Source: Mycogone perniciosa (Eukaryota; Ascomycota; Sordariomycetes; Hypocreales; Hypocreaceae). Taken from it: a DNA stretch of 19,974 bases. The notes beneath the pieces were generated by a model. The model saw only the letters and a program-made list of their open reading frames with translations, ran no database searches and was not told where the DNA came from. The translations under genes were made by a program, and so were the position numbers. Numbering within the stretch: the stretch's first letter is position 1; the number at the start of each line of letters is the position of its first letter. Shown here in pieces: positions 1 to 9,685 of this stretch. The stretch is taken from contig JAOALB010000312.1 in assembly GCA_025331125.1 (NCBI GenBank), forward strand, positions 1-19,974. Reading direction: 5' to 3'.

Positions 1-82
1 GCTCCTGACGTCCTATTGCCCATAAGGGATTTGTGTAACTAGCTTACTTAGTGGACGTAAATAATAAAACAAACAAAACAAT
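1..82 (+). mobile_element. 3' tail of a LINE (non-LTR) element, copy 1
   Basis: This stretch matches, with scattered changes, the sequence at 8916-8960 joined to 9417-9457, and the minus strand of 13066-13122. The shared part contains the words CTTAGTGG and CGTTAATA (CGTAAATA here), then an A-rich tail made of AAAC/AAAAC units. At the 8.9-kb copy the same sequence follows a LINE RNase H/zinc-knuckle remnant, so I read it as the 3' untranslated tail of that LINE family. It runs straight into hAT transposase sequence at about 83, which suggests the LINE inserted inside an hAT element. The LINE body would lie to the left, outside the window. Family name not determined. Confidence 0.65.
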
Positions 83-1095
83 ACAGCACCTCTTCCGTCA
101 ATTGTATCCAGCGATAATCGATTCTGATATTAAGAAGCGGCGAATGCGCTGCTATAGGTATATCCTAAACTTAATTGGCCGCGCTTTTCTTTTTGGCAAG
201 GATGCTGATAGCTTTAAGCAGGAGTCACAAGTCTTTAAGCTTCGTTGCTATAATAAAGAGAACCTATAGCATTGGCGAAAGAGAGGTCCAATTGGGAAGC
301 TGCGTAATATTATTAAATACATTCGAGCATTACCTTAACGGCGCGAGAAATTCTATAATTGTATTGATGAATCTGATTCTCTTGAATTTATACTTTATCA
401 GCCATTAAAGCTGGAGGTTATCCTTAATAACGACACGCGTTGGAATTCGACTTTTTTGATGATTGAAAGCTTTATTATACGTAAGGGAATTCATAACAAC
501 ACGATAACGATGGTATACCCAAAGATGATATTCTTACTCTAGAGGATTGGCGCCTTCTTGTTGAGATTAAGGAAATCCTTCGACCTCTTTATCATCAGAC
601 AATGCGAGCCTAGGGTTTTATGCGGCACAATGGGCATGGTCAATTATGGGAAGTTATTGTTGGAATGGAATATCTTCTTGATCAACTGGAAGATTAGAGA
701 GCTCTGTTAGCAATGCCTTCTGACGAGCAAATTCAACAGACCCAACGCCAGATGCTAGATTCAACACCCCGCCGACCCCGCCGAGGTCAACATTCAAGTC
801 AAGCAGCTATTTCTGCTAACAGCCTGCCCTTACACACACGAGACGAATATCTCCCTTCAACAGATAAACAACAGCGCTATTCTAATCTCAATTTGATGTC
901 ACAAGAATATATACGGATCTCGGTTACAACAGTTTGGTCAAAATTGAGTGAGTATTACACAAAGCTCGGGGAATCTCCTCTCTTTGCCGCAGCGGTTATC
1001 CTACACCCAGGCTTGAGATGGCGCATTGTATGAAGAATTGGCTACAAAGGGGTGCAATTACGCTTGGCAATTTCCCCTATCAGAGGTCGACTTAA
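83..1095 (+). pseudogene. Decayed hAT-family transposase
   Basis: Pieces of an hAT DDE transposase can be read in order across two or more frames. They include FRQLYPAIIDSDIKKRRMRC and ILNLIGRAFLFGKDADSF (about 90-220), HWRKRGPIGKL after an in-frame stop at 267-269, the hallmark NNDTRWNSTFLMIE (about 430-475), LTLEDWRLLVEIKEILRPL in a shifted frame (about 534-590), GQLWEVIVGMEYLLDQLE (about 640-690), KLSEYYTKLGESPLFAAAVILHP (about 935-1010) and KNWLQRGAITLG (about 1032-1070). Stops at 267, 336 and 611, at least one frameshift near 500, and an internal deletion between ILHP and KNWLQRG make it dead. The N-terminal zinc-finger half is absent and was presumably separated by the LINE whose tail abuts at 82. 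The stop at 336 replaces a Gln in the usual SPQRRE motif (CAA to TAA). Confidence 0.87.
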
Positions 1096-1184
1096 GATTA
1101 TAATACGTAACTAGCTAGATCTGTCGGAAAAACCCAGTTACGTAGTCAGCTTGTTCACATCACGAAGATAGGGCGCCAGAATTT

Positions 1185-1349
1185 CACTCAATTGCTCCGT
1201 GTCCCTCGCTTCTTCCTTGGATTCTCCTCCCGCCATTTTATCATAGAAGCAGAACGCCGCGCGTTCTGTTTCACCTCACGTCAGATCACAGGTTCCCTTG
1301 CATACACATTTTTGCTTATTCCAACAACTAGACCGACGTTATCCGACAA
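1185..1349. repeat. Dispersed repeat, copy A
   Basis: This matches 12554-12734 in the same orientation. The core (about 1243-1349 against 12628-12734) differs by only about six substitutions in roughly 107 bases by eye; the left 55-70 bases are more diverged, with short gaps. Both copies contain CAGAACGCCG, CCCTTGCATAC and TTTTTGCTTATTCCAACAAC. On the minus strand copy A has an open frame reading FCFYDKMAGGESKEEA and ending in a stop at 1138-1140. I do not recognise the peptide. It may be part of an hAT terminal region, since copy A follows the hAT remnant, or a piece of a dispersed gene family. Confidence 0.85.
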
Positions 1350-1560
1350 GATCAGACCTTAATTTAATTGACGATCCTATCAAGCGTATCAAGTACTTGC
1401 CAAGCCTGGCAAGCAAGCAAGTCTATCGAGGTCAAAGTGGCAAACAAGCAAGTTTTGGTAAAAATTGCGCTTGCTTGACTTGAAAGAAGCGCAACGAGCT
1501 TTCAGTTAAGAGAAATAACTAATTCCCAAGGCTGCCGGCTTCCTCGAAGCTTATATCGTT
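1350..1560. repeat. CAAG-rich stretch with a perfect hairpin
   Basis: Positions 1396-1413 form a perfect inverted repeat, CTTGCCA-AGCC-TGGCAAG. It continues into AAGCAAGCAAG, and about 45 bases further on come further CAAGCAAG and GCTTGCTTGACTTG words in opposite orientations (about 1443-1481). This could be a decayed transposon terminus or simply a low-complexity patch. No gene is visible. Confidence 0.5.
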
Positions 1561-2865
1561 GTTAGCTAGCCGAAAGTCGCTGAGTTGTGCCGACGGACAA
1601 GGGCTGGATCCGATGTTGGGGGTCTGCATGTTCGGAGTTGAGTTTGACAATCCAGGCTGTTGGTCCATCCATCTTCCCCCCCAATTCGCGCGCACGGCCT
1701 GGTGTTTCGCTCTTCTCAGTCGCCTTTGACTTTCTGCTTTTCGTCGCTGAATACTCCGTAGACTGCACTGCGTCAGCTTCGGCCTCTTTTATTACTACTT
1801 CGCTTCTCTGCCGTTGAACGCGCGCCTGTCCCTCTCTTATCTCCGTTCTGCTTTGCTGTGCGGGCTCGCTTGGACCTGATAAGAATCAACCAAATCGATC
1901 GATCGCCTTGGATCACACAGGCCCAAGGCCCTTTGCGCACAAGACACAAAACCCTTGTCGCAACAATAAACATTGACCGTTTACAGCGAGGCTTTGCTTG
2001 CGGTCTCTCTCCTTTCGACAAGCGAGCGCCCTACTATACTCTCTCTTGGCACAGAGGGAAAAAAACAGGTTCGTCGGTGTCTCAAACAGGACAGGCGATA
2101 AGCAGGACTGGATTCCGCTCTACTCGAACACACGTGCGACGCAATCATCCATCGCACAGATCAAACAGATATCACAAAGCCGCAACACGCGTGAGAAAAG
2201 AGTCACTAGGAAAAACTACCGCCGAGACTACAAGCCAAGCCTAGGCGAGGAATTGGGTCCCAAAGGATTCAATCACACGCCAAAATCGCGCCAGCGGCAT
2301 CTCGCCCAGTCACAACGCACAGAAAATCATCTGGTGTGAACAACTGCTCCCTCTCTCTCACCGGTATTTTGTTGCTGCTCATTGCATTGAGCCCCTCATA
2401 TTTTGCCGGTTTTCCTCGGACTTCTAATCTCTTATACATACATTGCTCTCATTTATCTGCTCTCTATTTCAACATTACTATTTTCTGCTGCCCGTACGGA
2501 GTATTCACCTTCCTACTTGAGGTTGGATGCAACACTTGGCTCTCTGCTCCACCACCACCACGCAAACACTCACAGAATCACGCACACACCTTTGTAACGT
2601 TCCTGTCTTCGTCATCAGCCTCAACCACTCAACGTCGCTGCTGCACCTAGGCGTCACTAAGGGTCACACGGCATCGCTGCCAACTGCCAAATTGGGTCGC
2701 GGCCTTCATCGCCTATCACTTTGTGTTGAGAATTGCGTTTAAGTGCATGAAACGCAAGCAAACGACTTTCTAGATCCGTGTGCAAATCCGGGGCATTGCC
2801 TCTCCAGTGCTTTTCTCTCCAACACATTCAACCACCACCATATCAGCGTCTCTTCAACCGCCATC
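1561..2865 (+). promoter_or_regulatory. Upstream and leader region of the 2866 gene
   Basis: About 1.3 kb without a recognisable gene. Several short open frames occur on both strands, but none gives a familiar protein. From about 2340 the sequence is pyrimidine-rich with many CTCTC and CCACCACC runs, as in fungal promoters and 5' untranslated leaders. A CACGTG palindrome lies at about 2131-2136. The extent of transcription cannot be judged from sequence alone. Confidence 0.35.
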
Positions 2866-3719
2866 ATGTCTCTCTCTCGCGCTTTTACGTCCCGCAAGTT
2901 CAGGATGAGCACCGCCAGTTCTGCAGACGACAAGGCTCCTCAACGAGCCCAAACTCTTCGCCATAAGATCTCGGCGCCCGTTCAGCTCATCCACACAACG
3001 AACTTGCTCTCTTACAACGCCCCCGACCTGCCTCATATCGCCCGCAGCAAATCTGCCACCAGATCAGACGATGATTCCGACAGTGTTGCGACAAACGAGT
3101 CCACCCCGCCAACTAGTCCCGATGTACCTTCAAACCACCCCAGCGTATCTCCGCAGCCGAATCACTTGTCTGGCTACTTCAAGAAACCAAGCAAGCCTAT
3201 TTTCCCTGCTGAGTCAGAGCCAGCGCCGGCGATTCCCAAGCGTTCGCCTTCTCACACCAAGAAAAGCTCCTACGAGGCCATTGCTCGCTCACACTCAGTC
3301 TCCCGCATATCTAGGGATTCTGAAATGTCGAATACTACCGGCCATGTGCGGAGCATCTCCCGTACCCTGTCGACATCGACAATGTCGACCCGTATCTCCT
3401 CAGGCTCGGCGTTCCGTCCTCCTCAGAAACAGCCAGTTCCCCTAGCACCTCTGTCTCTCCCGGTTTCTACACCGCAGCCACTGCCACAGCCAGCCAAGGA
3501 GGCGCATCCCTTTGGGCCGGAACTCGCTGAGGTGACGGAACTCGCGGAGGAATATGGCAGCAACAGCCAACTCGAATTGGAGGGGACGTGGAATACCTGC
3601 AATCTCGGGGTCTCGTCAAGCTGGGCGTCAATGATTACTTGGGTGCTATTCAGGAGCTCTCTTCGTTCTTCTTCCCCGAGACGAACCATTCCGCAGCTGT
3701 TGCACCTCTATGGATCTAA
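2866..3719 (+). pseudogene. Conserved fungal low-complexity protein, frameshifted near the C-terminus
   Basis: A Ser/Pro/Thr-rich protein of unknown function, similar to conserved hypothetical proteins I know from Aspergillus-like fungi. The N-terminal block has SLSRAFTSRKFR (residues 2-13) and HKISAPVQLIHTTNLLSYNA (33-52). The middle is low-complexity with SPxxP-type and IPKRSPSHTKKSSYE motifs. The family block HPFGPELAEVTELAEEYG starts at about 3505. The first frame then runs into a meaningless tail ending at 3768, while the next frame, from GTG at 3588, reads VEYLQSRGLVKLG, then NDYLGAIQELSSFFFPET, and ends APLWI-stop at 3717-3719. That is the expected family C-terminus. The break is at the G-run 3582-3585, where one extra G would restore a product of about 284 residues. 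ATG 2866 is chosen because it starts the conserved N-terminus; the frame is open upstream to 2743 without conserved sequence. The gene is intact if the missing G is a base-call error; otherwise it is a recent frameshift. No introns are evident. Confidence 0.82.
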
Positions 3720-4698
3720 GCTGGCCCTGATGATATATATTTCCCCCTCGATGGCTCCACATCGATAATTTGGCTGTACATATTTTGCCTGGACATACTA
3801 CGAAAGCGCATAGGCTCGCTTGGGCCGTGCCCAAAGACTCGACGGCAGACGATCATTTACTCTCGGACATGGAAGGCAAAGGTTGGGATTTACAAGTACC
3901 AGTGGTCTGGTCTAACTGGTTGTTTGGTTGGTCATCTGAAATTGTGGGAAGACGGCATTGATACAGGATGACACACACACATGTCCCATGATGTTTCCTA
4001 TTTTTCGCGATATGAATATTTCATCGATTCCAATAGATGAACATATTGCTTTGTTTATACTTTGCCTTTGTCATAATTTTGCACGTGCGATTGAGATTGC
4101 TCCTTAATAACCCCTCTCTTCAATGGTGTCCTTGGTATTTTTCGGCTTTCCACAGCACCAATCATTGATGGTCGACACAGACATCAACACTCTCACATGT
4201 GCGGTGGTGGCTCCATATTTTCGTTAGTCGACTAATAGTACCTAGCGTTTCCCAGTTAGGACTATCGAGTGTTTGTTTCTTGTTGAAACAAATGGGCCAT
4301 AATTGTTTCTGATATGAATTGTCGCTGAAGGATTGTGAATCTCGGCTTATGATTCAGCTAATATACGAACGCCAACGGGGCTGGAGTTGTGTCAGCCCTC
4401 CATGACGTCCCATCATCGTGATTTCCTCTGTCTGGTTCATATCCGAAACTCTAACAGATCCCAACATGCCGAATATCCTCTGCCGTTAGCGAATCAGAAC
4501 GGGAGCAGCGCAGGAGGCGTCGATCGGCAAACAGTTGTGCATGTCCATTTGCCACTCGATAGATGGGATGGAAAATGGAAAAATGATGGTGGTCGAATAA
4601 TCTGATATTTGAGGAATCCCACGTGCTGAAAGACCCATCGTCAGACAAACGTAATGATGGCATCTCTCCCGTAAACCGCCTCACGAGCCCCATCAAAA
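3720..4698. other. Intergenic: 3' flank of one gene and promoter of the next
   Basis: No recognisable coding sequence; the short open frames here resemble nothing known to me. CACGTG palindromes occur at 4082-4087 and at 4620-4625, the latter 74 bases before the ATG of the Zn2Cys6 gene. They could bind basic helix-loop-helix factors, but they are short enough to arise by chance. Confidence 0.4.
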
Positions 4699-7178
4699 AT
4701 GGAAAACCGATTTGTGCCTCTACGACCTGCACTCCCGACTACCGAGAGATCCCCTGTGACCCCTGTGAATGCTTCTCCGTCTCCGCCAGACGGACCGGAG
4801 GTCAAGAGGCATCGAGTCGGCGTATCAGTCGCTTGTGATGCTTGCAGGAAGAGGAAGATACGGGTATGCTATATGACCCATGACCAATACTATCTCTGAC
4901 TGAGCCTGGACAGTGTGATGGCACTCGTCCGGCCTGCTCCGCATGTCGGAGGCGTGCTGAGCGTTGCATCTATCGCAACGAGACGTACTTGACCAAGGAG
5001 GCAGCACGACTAGTGATCGAAATCATACATCTACTAAATGCTATGCCACAGGAAGAGGTGTATCGTGTTTTGAAGGTCTTGAAAACGGAAAGCGACGCAG
5101 CCATCGTTCTCTCCGTGTTAAGAGGTGGTATGAACTCGAAGCAACGTCCATCAGATCTTGCTGTTACAGCCGCAATCATGGAGCAGTCATTCATATCACT
5201 TGAGCTGGAGATTCAAAACCCAGTCGCCTATCCCACACTGCCCCCGATACATGTCGACGTCCACGATGAGGATGCATACCAGCGTCTCACCCAGTCGCGT
5301 CTTGAGAACACAATTACAAGTGCCGAGCCTCGGAGGAAACGAGGGAAGGAGACGTGTAAAACCGACCTGGCAATCTCGTACAGAGATACAATCCCGGGTG
5401 GACTGCCTTTATCGCAACGCCAAAGTCCTTACAAGGATGCAGTCGTCTCAATGAGTGGACCCTCTACTGGTGGATCGCCGTCATCTACCGGACAGCAACA
5501 TGGCTTCCATTCCAACCTGTGCGATCCCCGGTTGAGAGATTTGGATATTGGGCACTGGACCAGTGTCCAGATCAATAATGGTCTTGCTACTCGGGTCATT
5601 TCTCTATATCTAGAAACTGACCACCCACTGTTGGGGAATTTTGACCCAGACCTATTCGTATCCGACCTTGTCTATAAGAGACATGAATACTGCTCTCGCT
5701 TGCTAGTAAACGCACTTCTTTACTGGGCATGCGTATGTATGTCCCGAGTCACCTCGCTTCTTCACTTGAAATGTCTAACTGCCAAGCTCAGCAAATGTAC
5801 AGCTCGATAGATCATCGCACGGATGCTCTTGCAAATGAATTCTGCACTGAGGCTGAGGATTTATGGAAAACGGAACGGGACTTTGACTCGATTTTGAACA
5901 TAGCCGGGGCCCAGTTTCTTAGCCTGGCGTATCTGGGCCAAGGCAAGGATCATGCTGTGCTGACCTATCTGGCAGAGGCATCGAACATGGGTACTCGAAT
6001 GGGTTTGTTTGGCGTTGAGGGCTATGGCATAGAGCACAGACTGGGCAAAATGGGTGCCAATGCTAGGAGCGCATATATACATGCGGCTTGGGGAGCATTC
6101 AATTGGATCGTGTAAGTGACCTATTCTCAGGAAGGATGAAGCTGATCCCTTGCTAAGCGATAGAAGACTCATCTCTACCTTTTACCATCAACCGGGGATA
6201 GAGTGTCCCCGACATATGCCGCAGGTACCATATCCAAGAGAGGAAGATGGCGATATTCAGAATCGCCCCTCGGCTCGCTACATGGGACGAACTCTGCCAT
6301 ACCTCTGTAGGTTTTGGAACATTATGCATGAGGTATGCATGGTATACTATACCGATGCCTCGGTCGCCTGGGGCGACAAAAACATCAGACTTCTTCAATT
6401 CGCCGAGTACAAGTTCCGCGAGCTCCTGGCTTGGAGTAACAGCCTTCCTTCTAGCCTCTCTCGAGACGAGCACAATACGCATCATATCATGGTATTGCAG
6501 TGAGTCCCCTCATGCTCATGTCTTTTAATGGTTAAGGTCCAATTTGTGACACGGTTGAACCTCGACAGCCTCTGGTTCCATGCCGCAATCCTCGATATTT
6601 TTCGACCATTTGTTGGCAATCGAGCGCCCCAGAAGCGTCGACTCAGGACGTTTTCCAACCCTAGCAGCTCGCCCGATGCCGTTTACGGGGCCTCAGTTAA
6701 TCAGCTTAAGCGACTAATTATCGTATATCGCATGAAATACCGATCCTCAGCTTACACGATCCTATGGCACACGGCGTTGACCTACGTGGCCAACGCTGTA
6801 CTCCAAGAGACGGCGGAGGACGGTTGGTTCTTCTATTTCTTACTTTGCGTATACGGCTACGAGGGACTTCGTCGATCCTGGCGCGTCACGGAGGCTATTA
6901 CAAGGGGTTTGCTGTCAATGGCACTGCGGAATGGGAATATATCAAGTCAAACAGCTCGTCAAATCCTCAGGGACCTGCAGAACAATGGCTTCGGTTACAC
7001 ACCTGGCAAGATTCAAGCGACATTCATGGTCGATCTTGATCTTGCCATGTCAGACCCTAGCTCTGCCACTGTGGAAAGGCTGGCCGACAGTTTCGAGGAA
7101 AACGCGGCGTTCAAAGATTACACTAATATTTTTGATGGGACTGGGATGGCTGATGGGGTTGGAAGCCACGGAGCATAG
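4699..7178 (+). CDS. Zn2Cys6 (C6) fungal transcription factor, five exons
   Basis: A nuclear DNA-binding regulator of 749 residues by my reconstruction. Exons are 4699-4863, 4914-5732, 5792-6111, 6164-6499 and 6569-7178, with introns of 50, 59, 52 and 69 nt. All are GT-AG, with GTATGC, GTATGT, GTAAGT and GTGAGT donors and branch-like CTGAC, CTAAC and CTAAG; phases agree and the exon sum is 2250 nt. The N-terminus has a perfect binuclear cluster C-x2-C-x6-C-x6-C-x2-C-x6-C at residues 46-73 (CDACRKRKIR, then CDGTRPACSACRRRAERC); intron 1 splits it just before the third Cys. The middle homology region is seen in WGAFNWIV, LISTFYHQPGIECP and VLHLWFHAAILDIFRPF, as in NirA/NIT4-like regulators. The start codon has A at -3 and G at +4. 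The target is unknown: no metabolic gene cluster flanks it, so a nitrate role cannot be inferred from domain resemblance alone. Nothing is broken. Confidence 0.93.
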
Positions 7179-7678
7179 CCAAGTATGGCGTGTATTATAG
7201 GGCGAAGCAACTGGAAATCATAGCAATGTTTTTGAATCTCGAAATGAATCTGAATAGTCGTTTGGTAAGACTACAAACTCGCTTCCGCCACATATATACG
7301 GTTTGATGCCGTCGATTCCGTATGAGTGAATTAGGTGCCGATGAGCTCCCTCCGATTTGAAGTGAAGCTGACATAGGAATTCGTCTTGCATTATTTCACC
7401 GAAGGGTCGTCTGAGCTAATCCCCATAAAGAATGTCCTTGCAATCTCGATCCATGGCTTTATCCAAAGCTGTAAATATGCAAGGGCGAAGAGCCTGCGAA
7501 AGATAAGTCGGCAGAAACATGGCTCGAATAACACAATACGCAGTGCACGTGGCACAAACAAAGAGAAAGTATATTAGTTTCCAGACAGCACGGATATCAT
7601 GGTATCATTTCCGTGCCAGGAATAGGCAACAGCCTGTTACAGCAGGCAGGGTGTCCATGAATTATGAATCTGAGTTTT
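7179..7678. other. Intergenic: 3' flank of the Zn2Cys6 gene
   Basis: About 500 bases between the transcription factor stop and the hAT terminus. I see no conserved protein, RNA gene or long repeat here. Confidence 0.4.
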
Positions 7679-8387
7679 CAGGGGTGTGTTCAATTCATAT
7701 TCAAATTCATGCATACAGTCGAAATTCAATTCATATCCTATGAATATTTCCTAATTAGGAAATAAATGGGTCTAATATTATCTCGGCAGTGGGACATGTT
7801 TGATAAGATTTGCCCTCACAACAAACCGAATTTCCCGAACGCGGATTGGTCAGTCTTAATTAATTTTCAATCTTCGACCAGTATTATATATTACCACTCT
7901 AGATTGGTGTAAGAGGTAGTTAGCTATCTAAGAATGGTTCTTCCTCATCCAGGTCATCTAAGAGCTCTTTCCTCCATTCAGCGACCAGACCAGTTTTAAT
8001 CCAGCTCTTCAGACATTCTCCCATCTCTATACTATCCGCGCCGAGCTTAAACCGTGACCAAGTGATAGTGCGACGCGCGCCCGAGAAGATCTTTTCTGGC
8101 TCTGCTGACATAGCTGGTATAGAGAGGATCTCAATAGCCATACGAGAGAGTGGAGGATACGCCTTCCAGTTAGCTGGCTCTAGCCACCAGTCAAGAGCCG
8201 ATGCTTTGGTTGGTAAGTTGACTGCCGCACTGGTAACGAAGTGGTCAAATTCATCGATGAATATGTTGTTCATGGCCTGCTCTCTTTCAAATAAATCGTA
8301 GGCGTCGGGCTCCTTATACACACTCTCTTCCTCCACTTCTTCAACCCCAATCTTCACGAACCCCTTCGTGATATCCATCAAGCCCAA
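7679..8387 (-). mobile_element. Truncated hAT element: terminus plus transposase C-terminal half
   Basis: The element's 3' end begins with CAGGGGTGTG at 7679, in keeping with hAT termini. It is followed by AT-rich subterminal sequence with repeated ATTCATAT words and a perfect 16-bp palindrome TTTCCTAATTAGGAAA at 7747-7762. On the minus strand an open frame from 8387 to 7920 encodes the hAT dimerisation domain: ALDWWLEPANWKAYPPLSRM, then AIEILSIPAMSAEPEKIFSG, then ARRTITWSRFKL and GECLKSWIKTGLV, ending in an acidic tail (LDDLDEEEPFLDS). This part has no stops, so it is younger or better preserved than the hAT at 83-1095. Everything N-terminal to it (RNase H-like fold, catalytic Asp/Glu, BED finger) is missing; LINE sequence of opposite orientation starts within about 20-50 bases. 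The other end and the target duplication cannot be seen. Confidence 0.87.
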
Positions 8388-8404
8388 GAAGCGCGAGAAA
8401 GGAA

Positions 8405-9457
8405 GTGCTACTGGGCACCACTATGGCCCTAGACGACTACTTCTCTACACTAGAAGGAAAACACCATCGAGATGCGGCGTTGCAAATCGCAGAAGCTCTC
8501 AAATACTCCCTCATTTCGTTCACAGTCACTCAGCACTACAACCTAGGGAGTCGCCAAACCCCCCAGAGCTCAAACTCATCCGACCTATTTTACACAGACC
8601 ACTGGCCGGGAGATCAGGTCGCGGGGATTTTCAAAGCTACTACGACCGCTTTGGTCACGACAGCTGTAGATGTGGTCAACCCAAGGAACCAGGCCACTTT
8701 GCCAACTGCCGTATGGTGGGAACTTCCTACCCGAGACCCCTGCAGGCGAAAGCCCTGCCACTTTCCTACTAGGACCCAAGGGAAGCAAGGCTTTCCAGAA
8801 GCTGGTGGAGGATACAAGCCCGTACAACCCTCCCCCCCAAGATACAGATTGAAAACCACCCAGACATTTTCCTTTGTCCGGCGAAACGTAGCGAATAGGG
8901 ACCCTCAGGCCCCTAGCTCCTACCGACCTTTTGCCCAGATGTGGCTTTATGTATTTAGGTACAGTAGAGTGCGAAATGAGTGTCCGCATTTTGCATGTTG
9001 AGAAACTCTCTGAGCATAGACCAGGCTGCTGCCTGCTGTAGCTGGCACTACAGAATAAGGCATATCAGGTTATTTGTTAACATCAACCTAACAAAGGCCA
9101 TTTATGGCTTTTTAATGTTCTATGTTAAGATTTTGATCTTTCTCATTCTTACAGTACATAACTCAACAATACATAATTTATGGATCTAAAGCTTTTTCTA
9201 CTAATAAAGGGATTAGAGCGGCTTTCGGCTGTTTCTTGCCGTTCCCCTCTTTATGGCAATAGCGAAATTGTTATTATGCAATATTAGGTAAAGATTAAGA
9301 AAGTACAGTTGGACTGCGCTCACAGAAGTATTGGCTACGGAGCTAAGAGGTATGGTCTGTGCCCAGAAACTTTCCATATATACAAATCGCGGACACTCAT
9401 TTCGCACTCTACTGTACTTAGTGGTCGTTAATAGTAAAACAAAACAAACAAACAAAC
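8405..9457 (+). mobile_element. 5'-truncated LINE (Tad-like), ORF2 C-terminus and 3' tail
   Basis: Only the end of the reverse-transcriptase polyprotein remains. About 8555-8720 reads PPELKLIRPI, then AGRSGRGDFQSYYDRFGH and CRCGQPKEPGHFANC, the RNase H C-terminal and zinc-knuckle motifs of Tad-type fungal LINEs. The frame shifts near 8755, after which the next frame reads FLLGPKGSKAFQKLVED and stops at about 8850. The 3' tail (about 8916-8960 and 9417-9457) ends in AAAC repeats and is shared with 1-82 and with the minus strand of 13066-13122. A pogo-like MITE (8962-9414) interrupts the tail. Sequence between about 8405 and 8540 is open but I could not match it to the usual polyprotein. Not functional. 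Confidence 0.78.
8962..9414. mobile_element. Pogo-like MITE with perfect 26-bp terminal inverted repeats
   Basis: A 453-bp non-coding element bounded by perfect 26-bp inverted repeats at 8962-8987 and 9389-9414. Each starts CAGTAGAGTG and ends GAGTGTCCGC (read inward). It is flanked on both sides by the dinucleotide TA (8960-8961 and 9415-9416), the Tc1/mariner/pogo target duplication; the CAGT start fits the pogo branch. Beyond the perfect repeat the ends keep weaker similarity for about 20 bases. The interior has no transposase frame, so it would need a partner element for movement. It lies in the 3' tail of the surrounding LINE. Identical ends suggest fairly recent insertion. Confidence 0.9.
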
Positions 9458-9685
9458 GCATTTGCGGACGAAAGCGGGGCACCGGTTTAGACCCTTGCAA
9501 TGTCCATTTCCTGACTTATTATTCCCAGATTCATTCGCGCCAAAAGCCTGAAAGCGGGCATTTGTCTATTTATCGACTTCTAACCTTACAAATCATTGTA
9601 CCGGAAGTTTAGCCTAGACATATAGATTGTTCTGTCCATTTATTGACGACAGCGGGGTCATGGGGGCGTCGATCGGGTGGCATGG
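9458..9685. other. Unassigned sequence between two LINE remnants
   Basis: No gene is recognisable. Three loosely similar blocks (AAGCGGG or CAGCGGGG, and GTCCATTT or GTCTATTT followed by GAC) recur about 60-75 bases apart. This may be the 3' untranslated part of the minus-strand LINE that follows, but no shared tail was found. Confidence 0.3.

Noticed and set aside
35..1116. A 10-bp direct repeat GTAACTAGCT at 35-44 and 1107-1116 flanking the hAT remnant, resembling a target-site duplication
   Set aside because: The left copy lies inside the LINE tail rather than beside the hAT end, and hAT duplications are 8 bp. Chance is more likely.
1858..2339. Overlapping plus-strand open frames of 113-128 residues
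   Set aside because: They are basic, low in hydrophobic core residues and match nothing known. They lie in a promoter/leader-like region.
2743..2865. Possible N-terminal extension of the 2866 gene
   Set aside because: The frame is open but has no upstream ATG in it (only GTG at 2743), and the conserved sequence begins at ATG 2866.
9213..9500. Minus-strand open frame across the MITE right end
   Set aside because: It spans the terminal repeat and the LINE tail, so it is a chance frame in a non-coding element.
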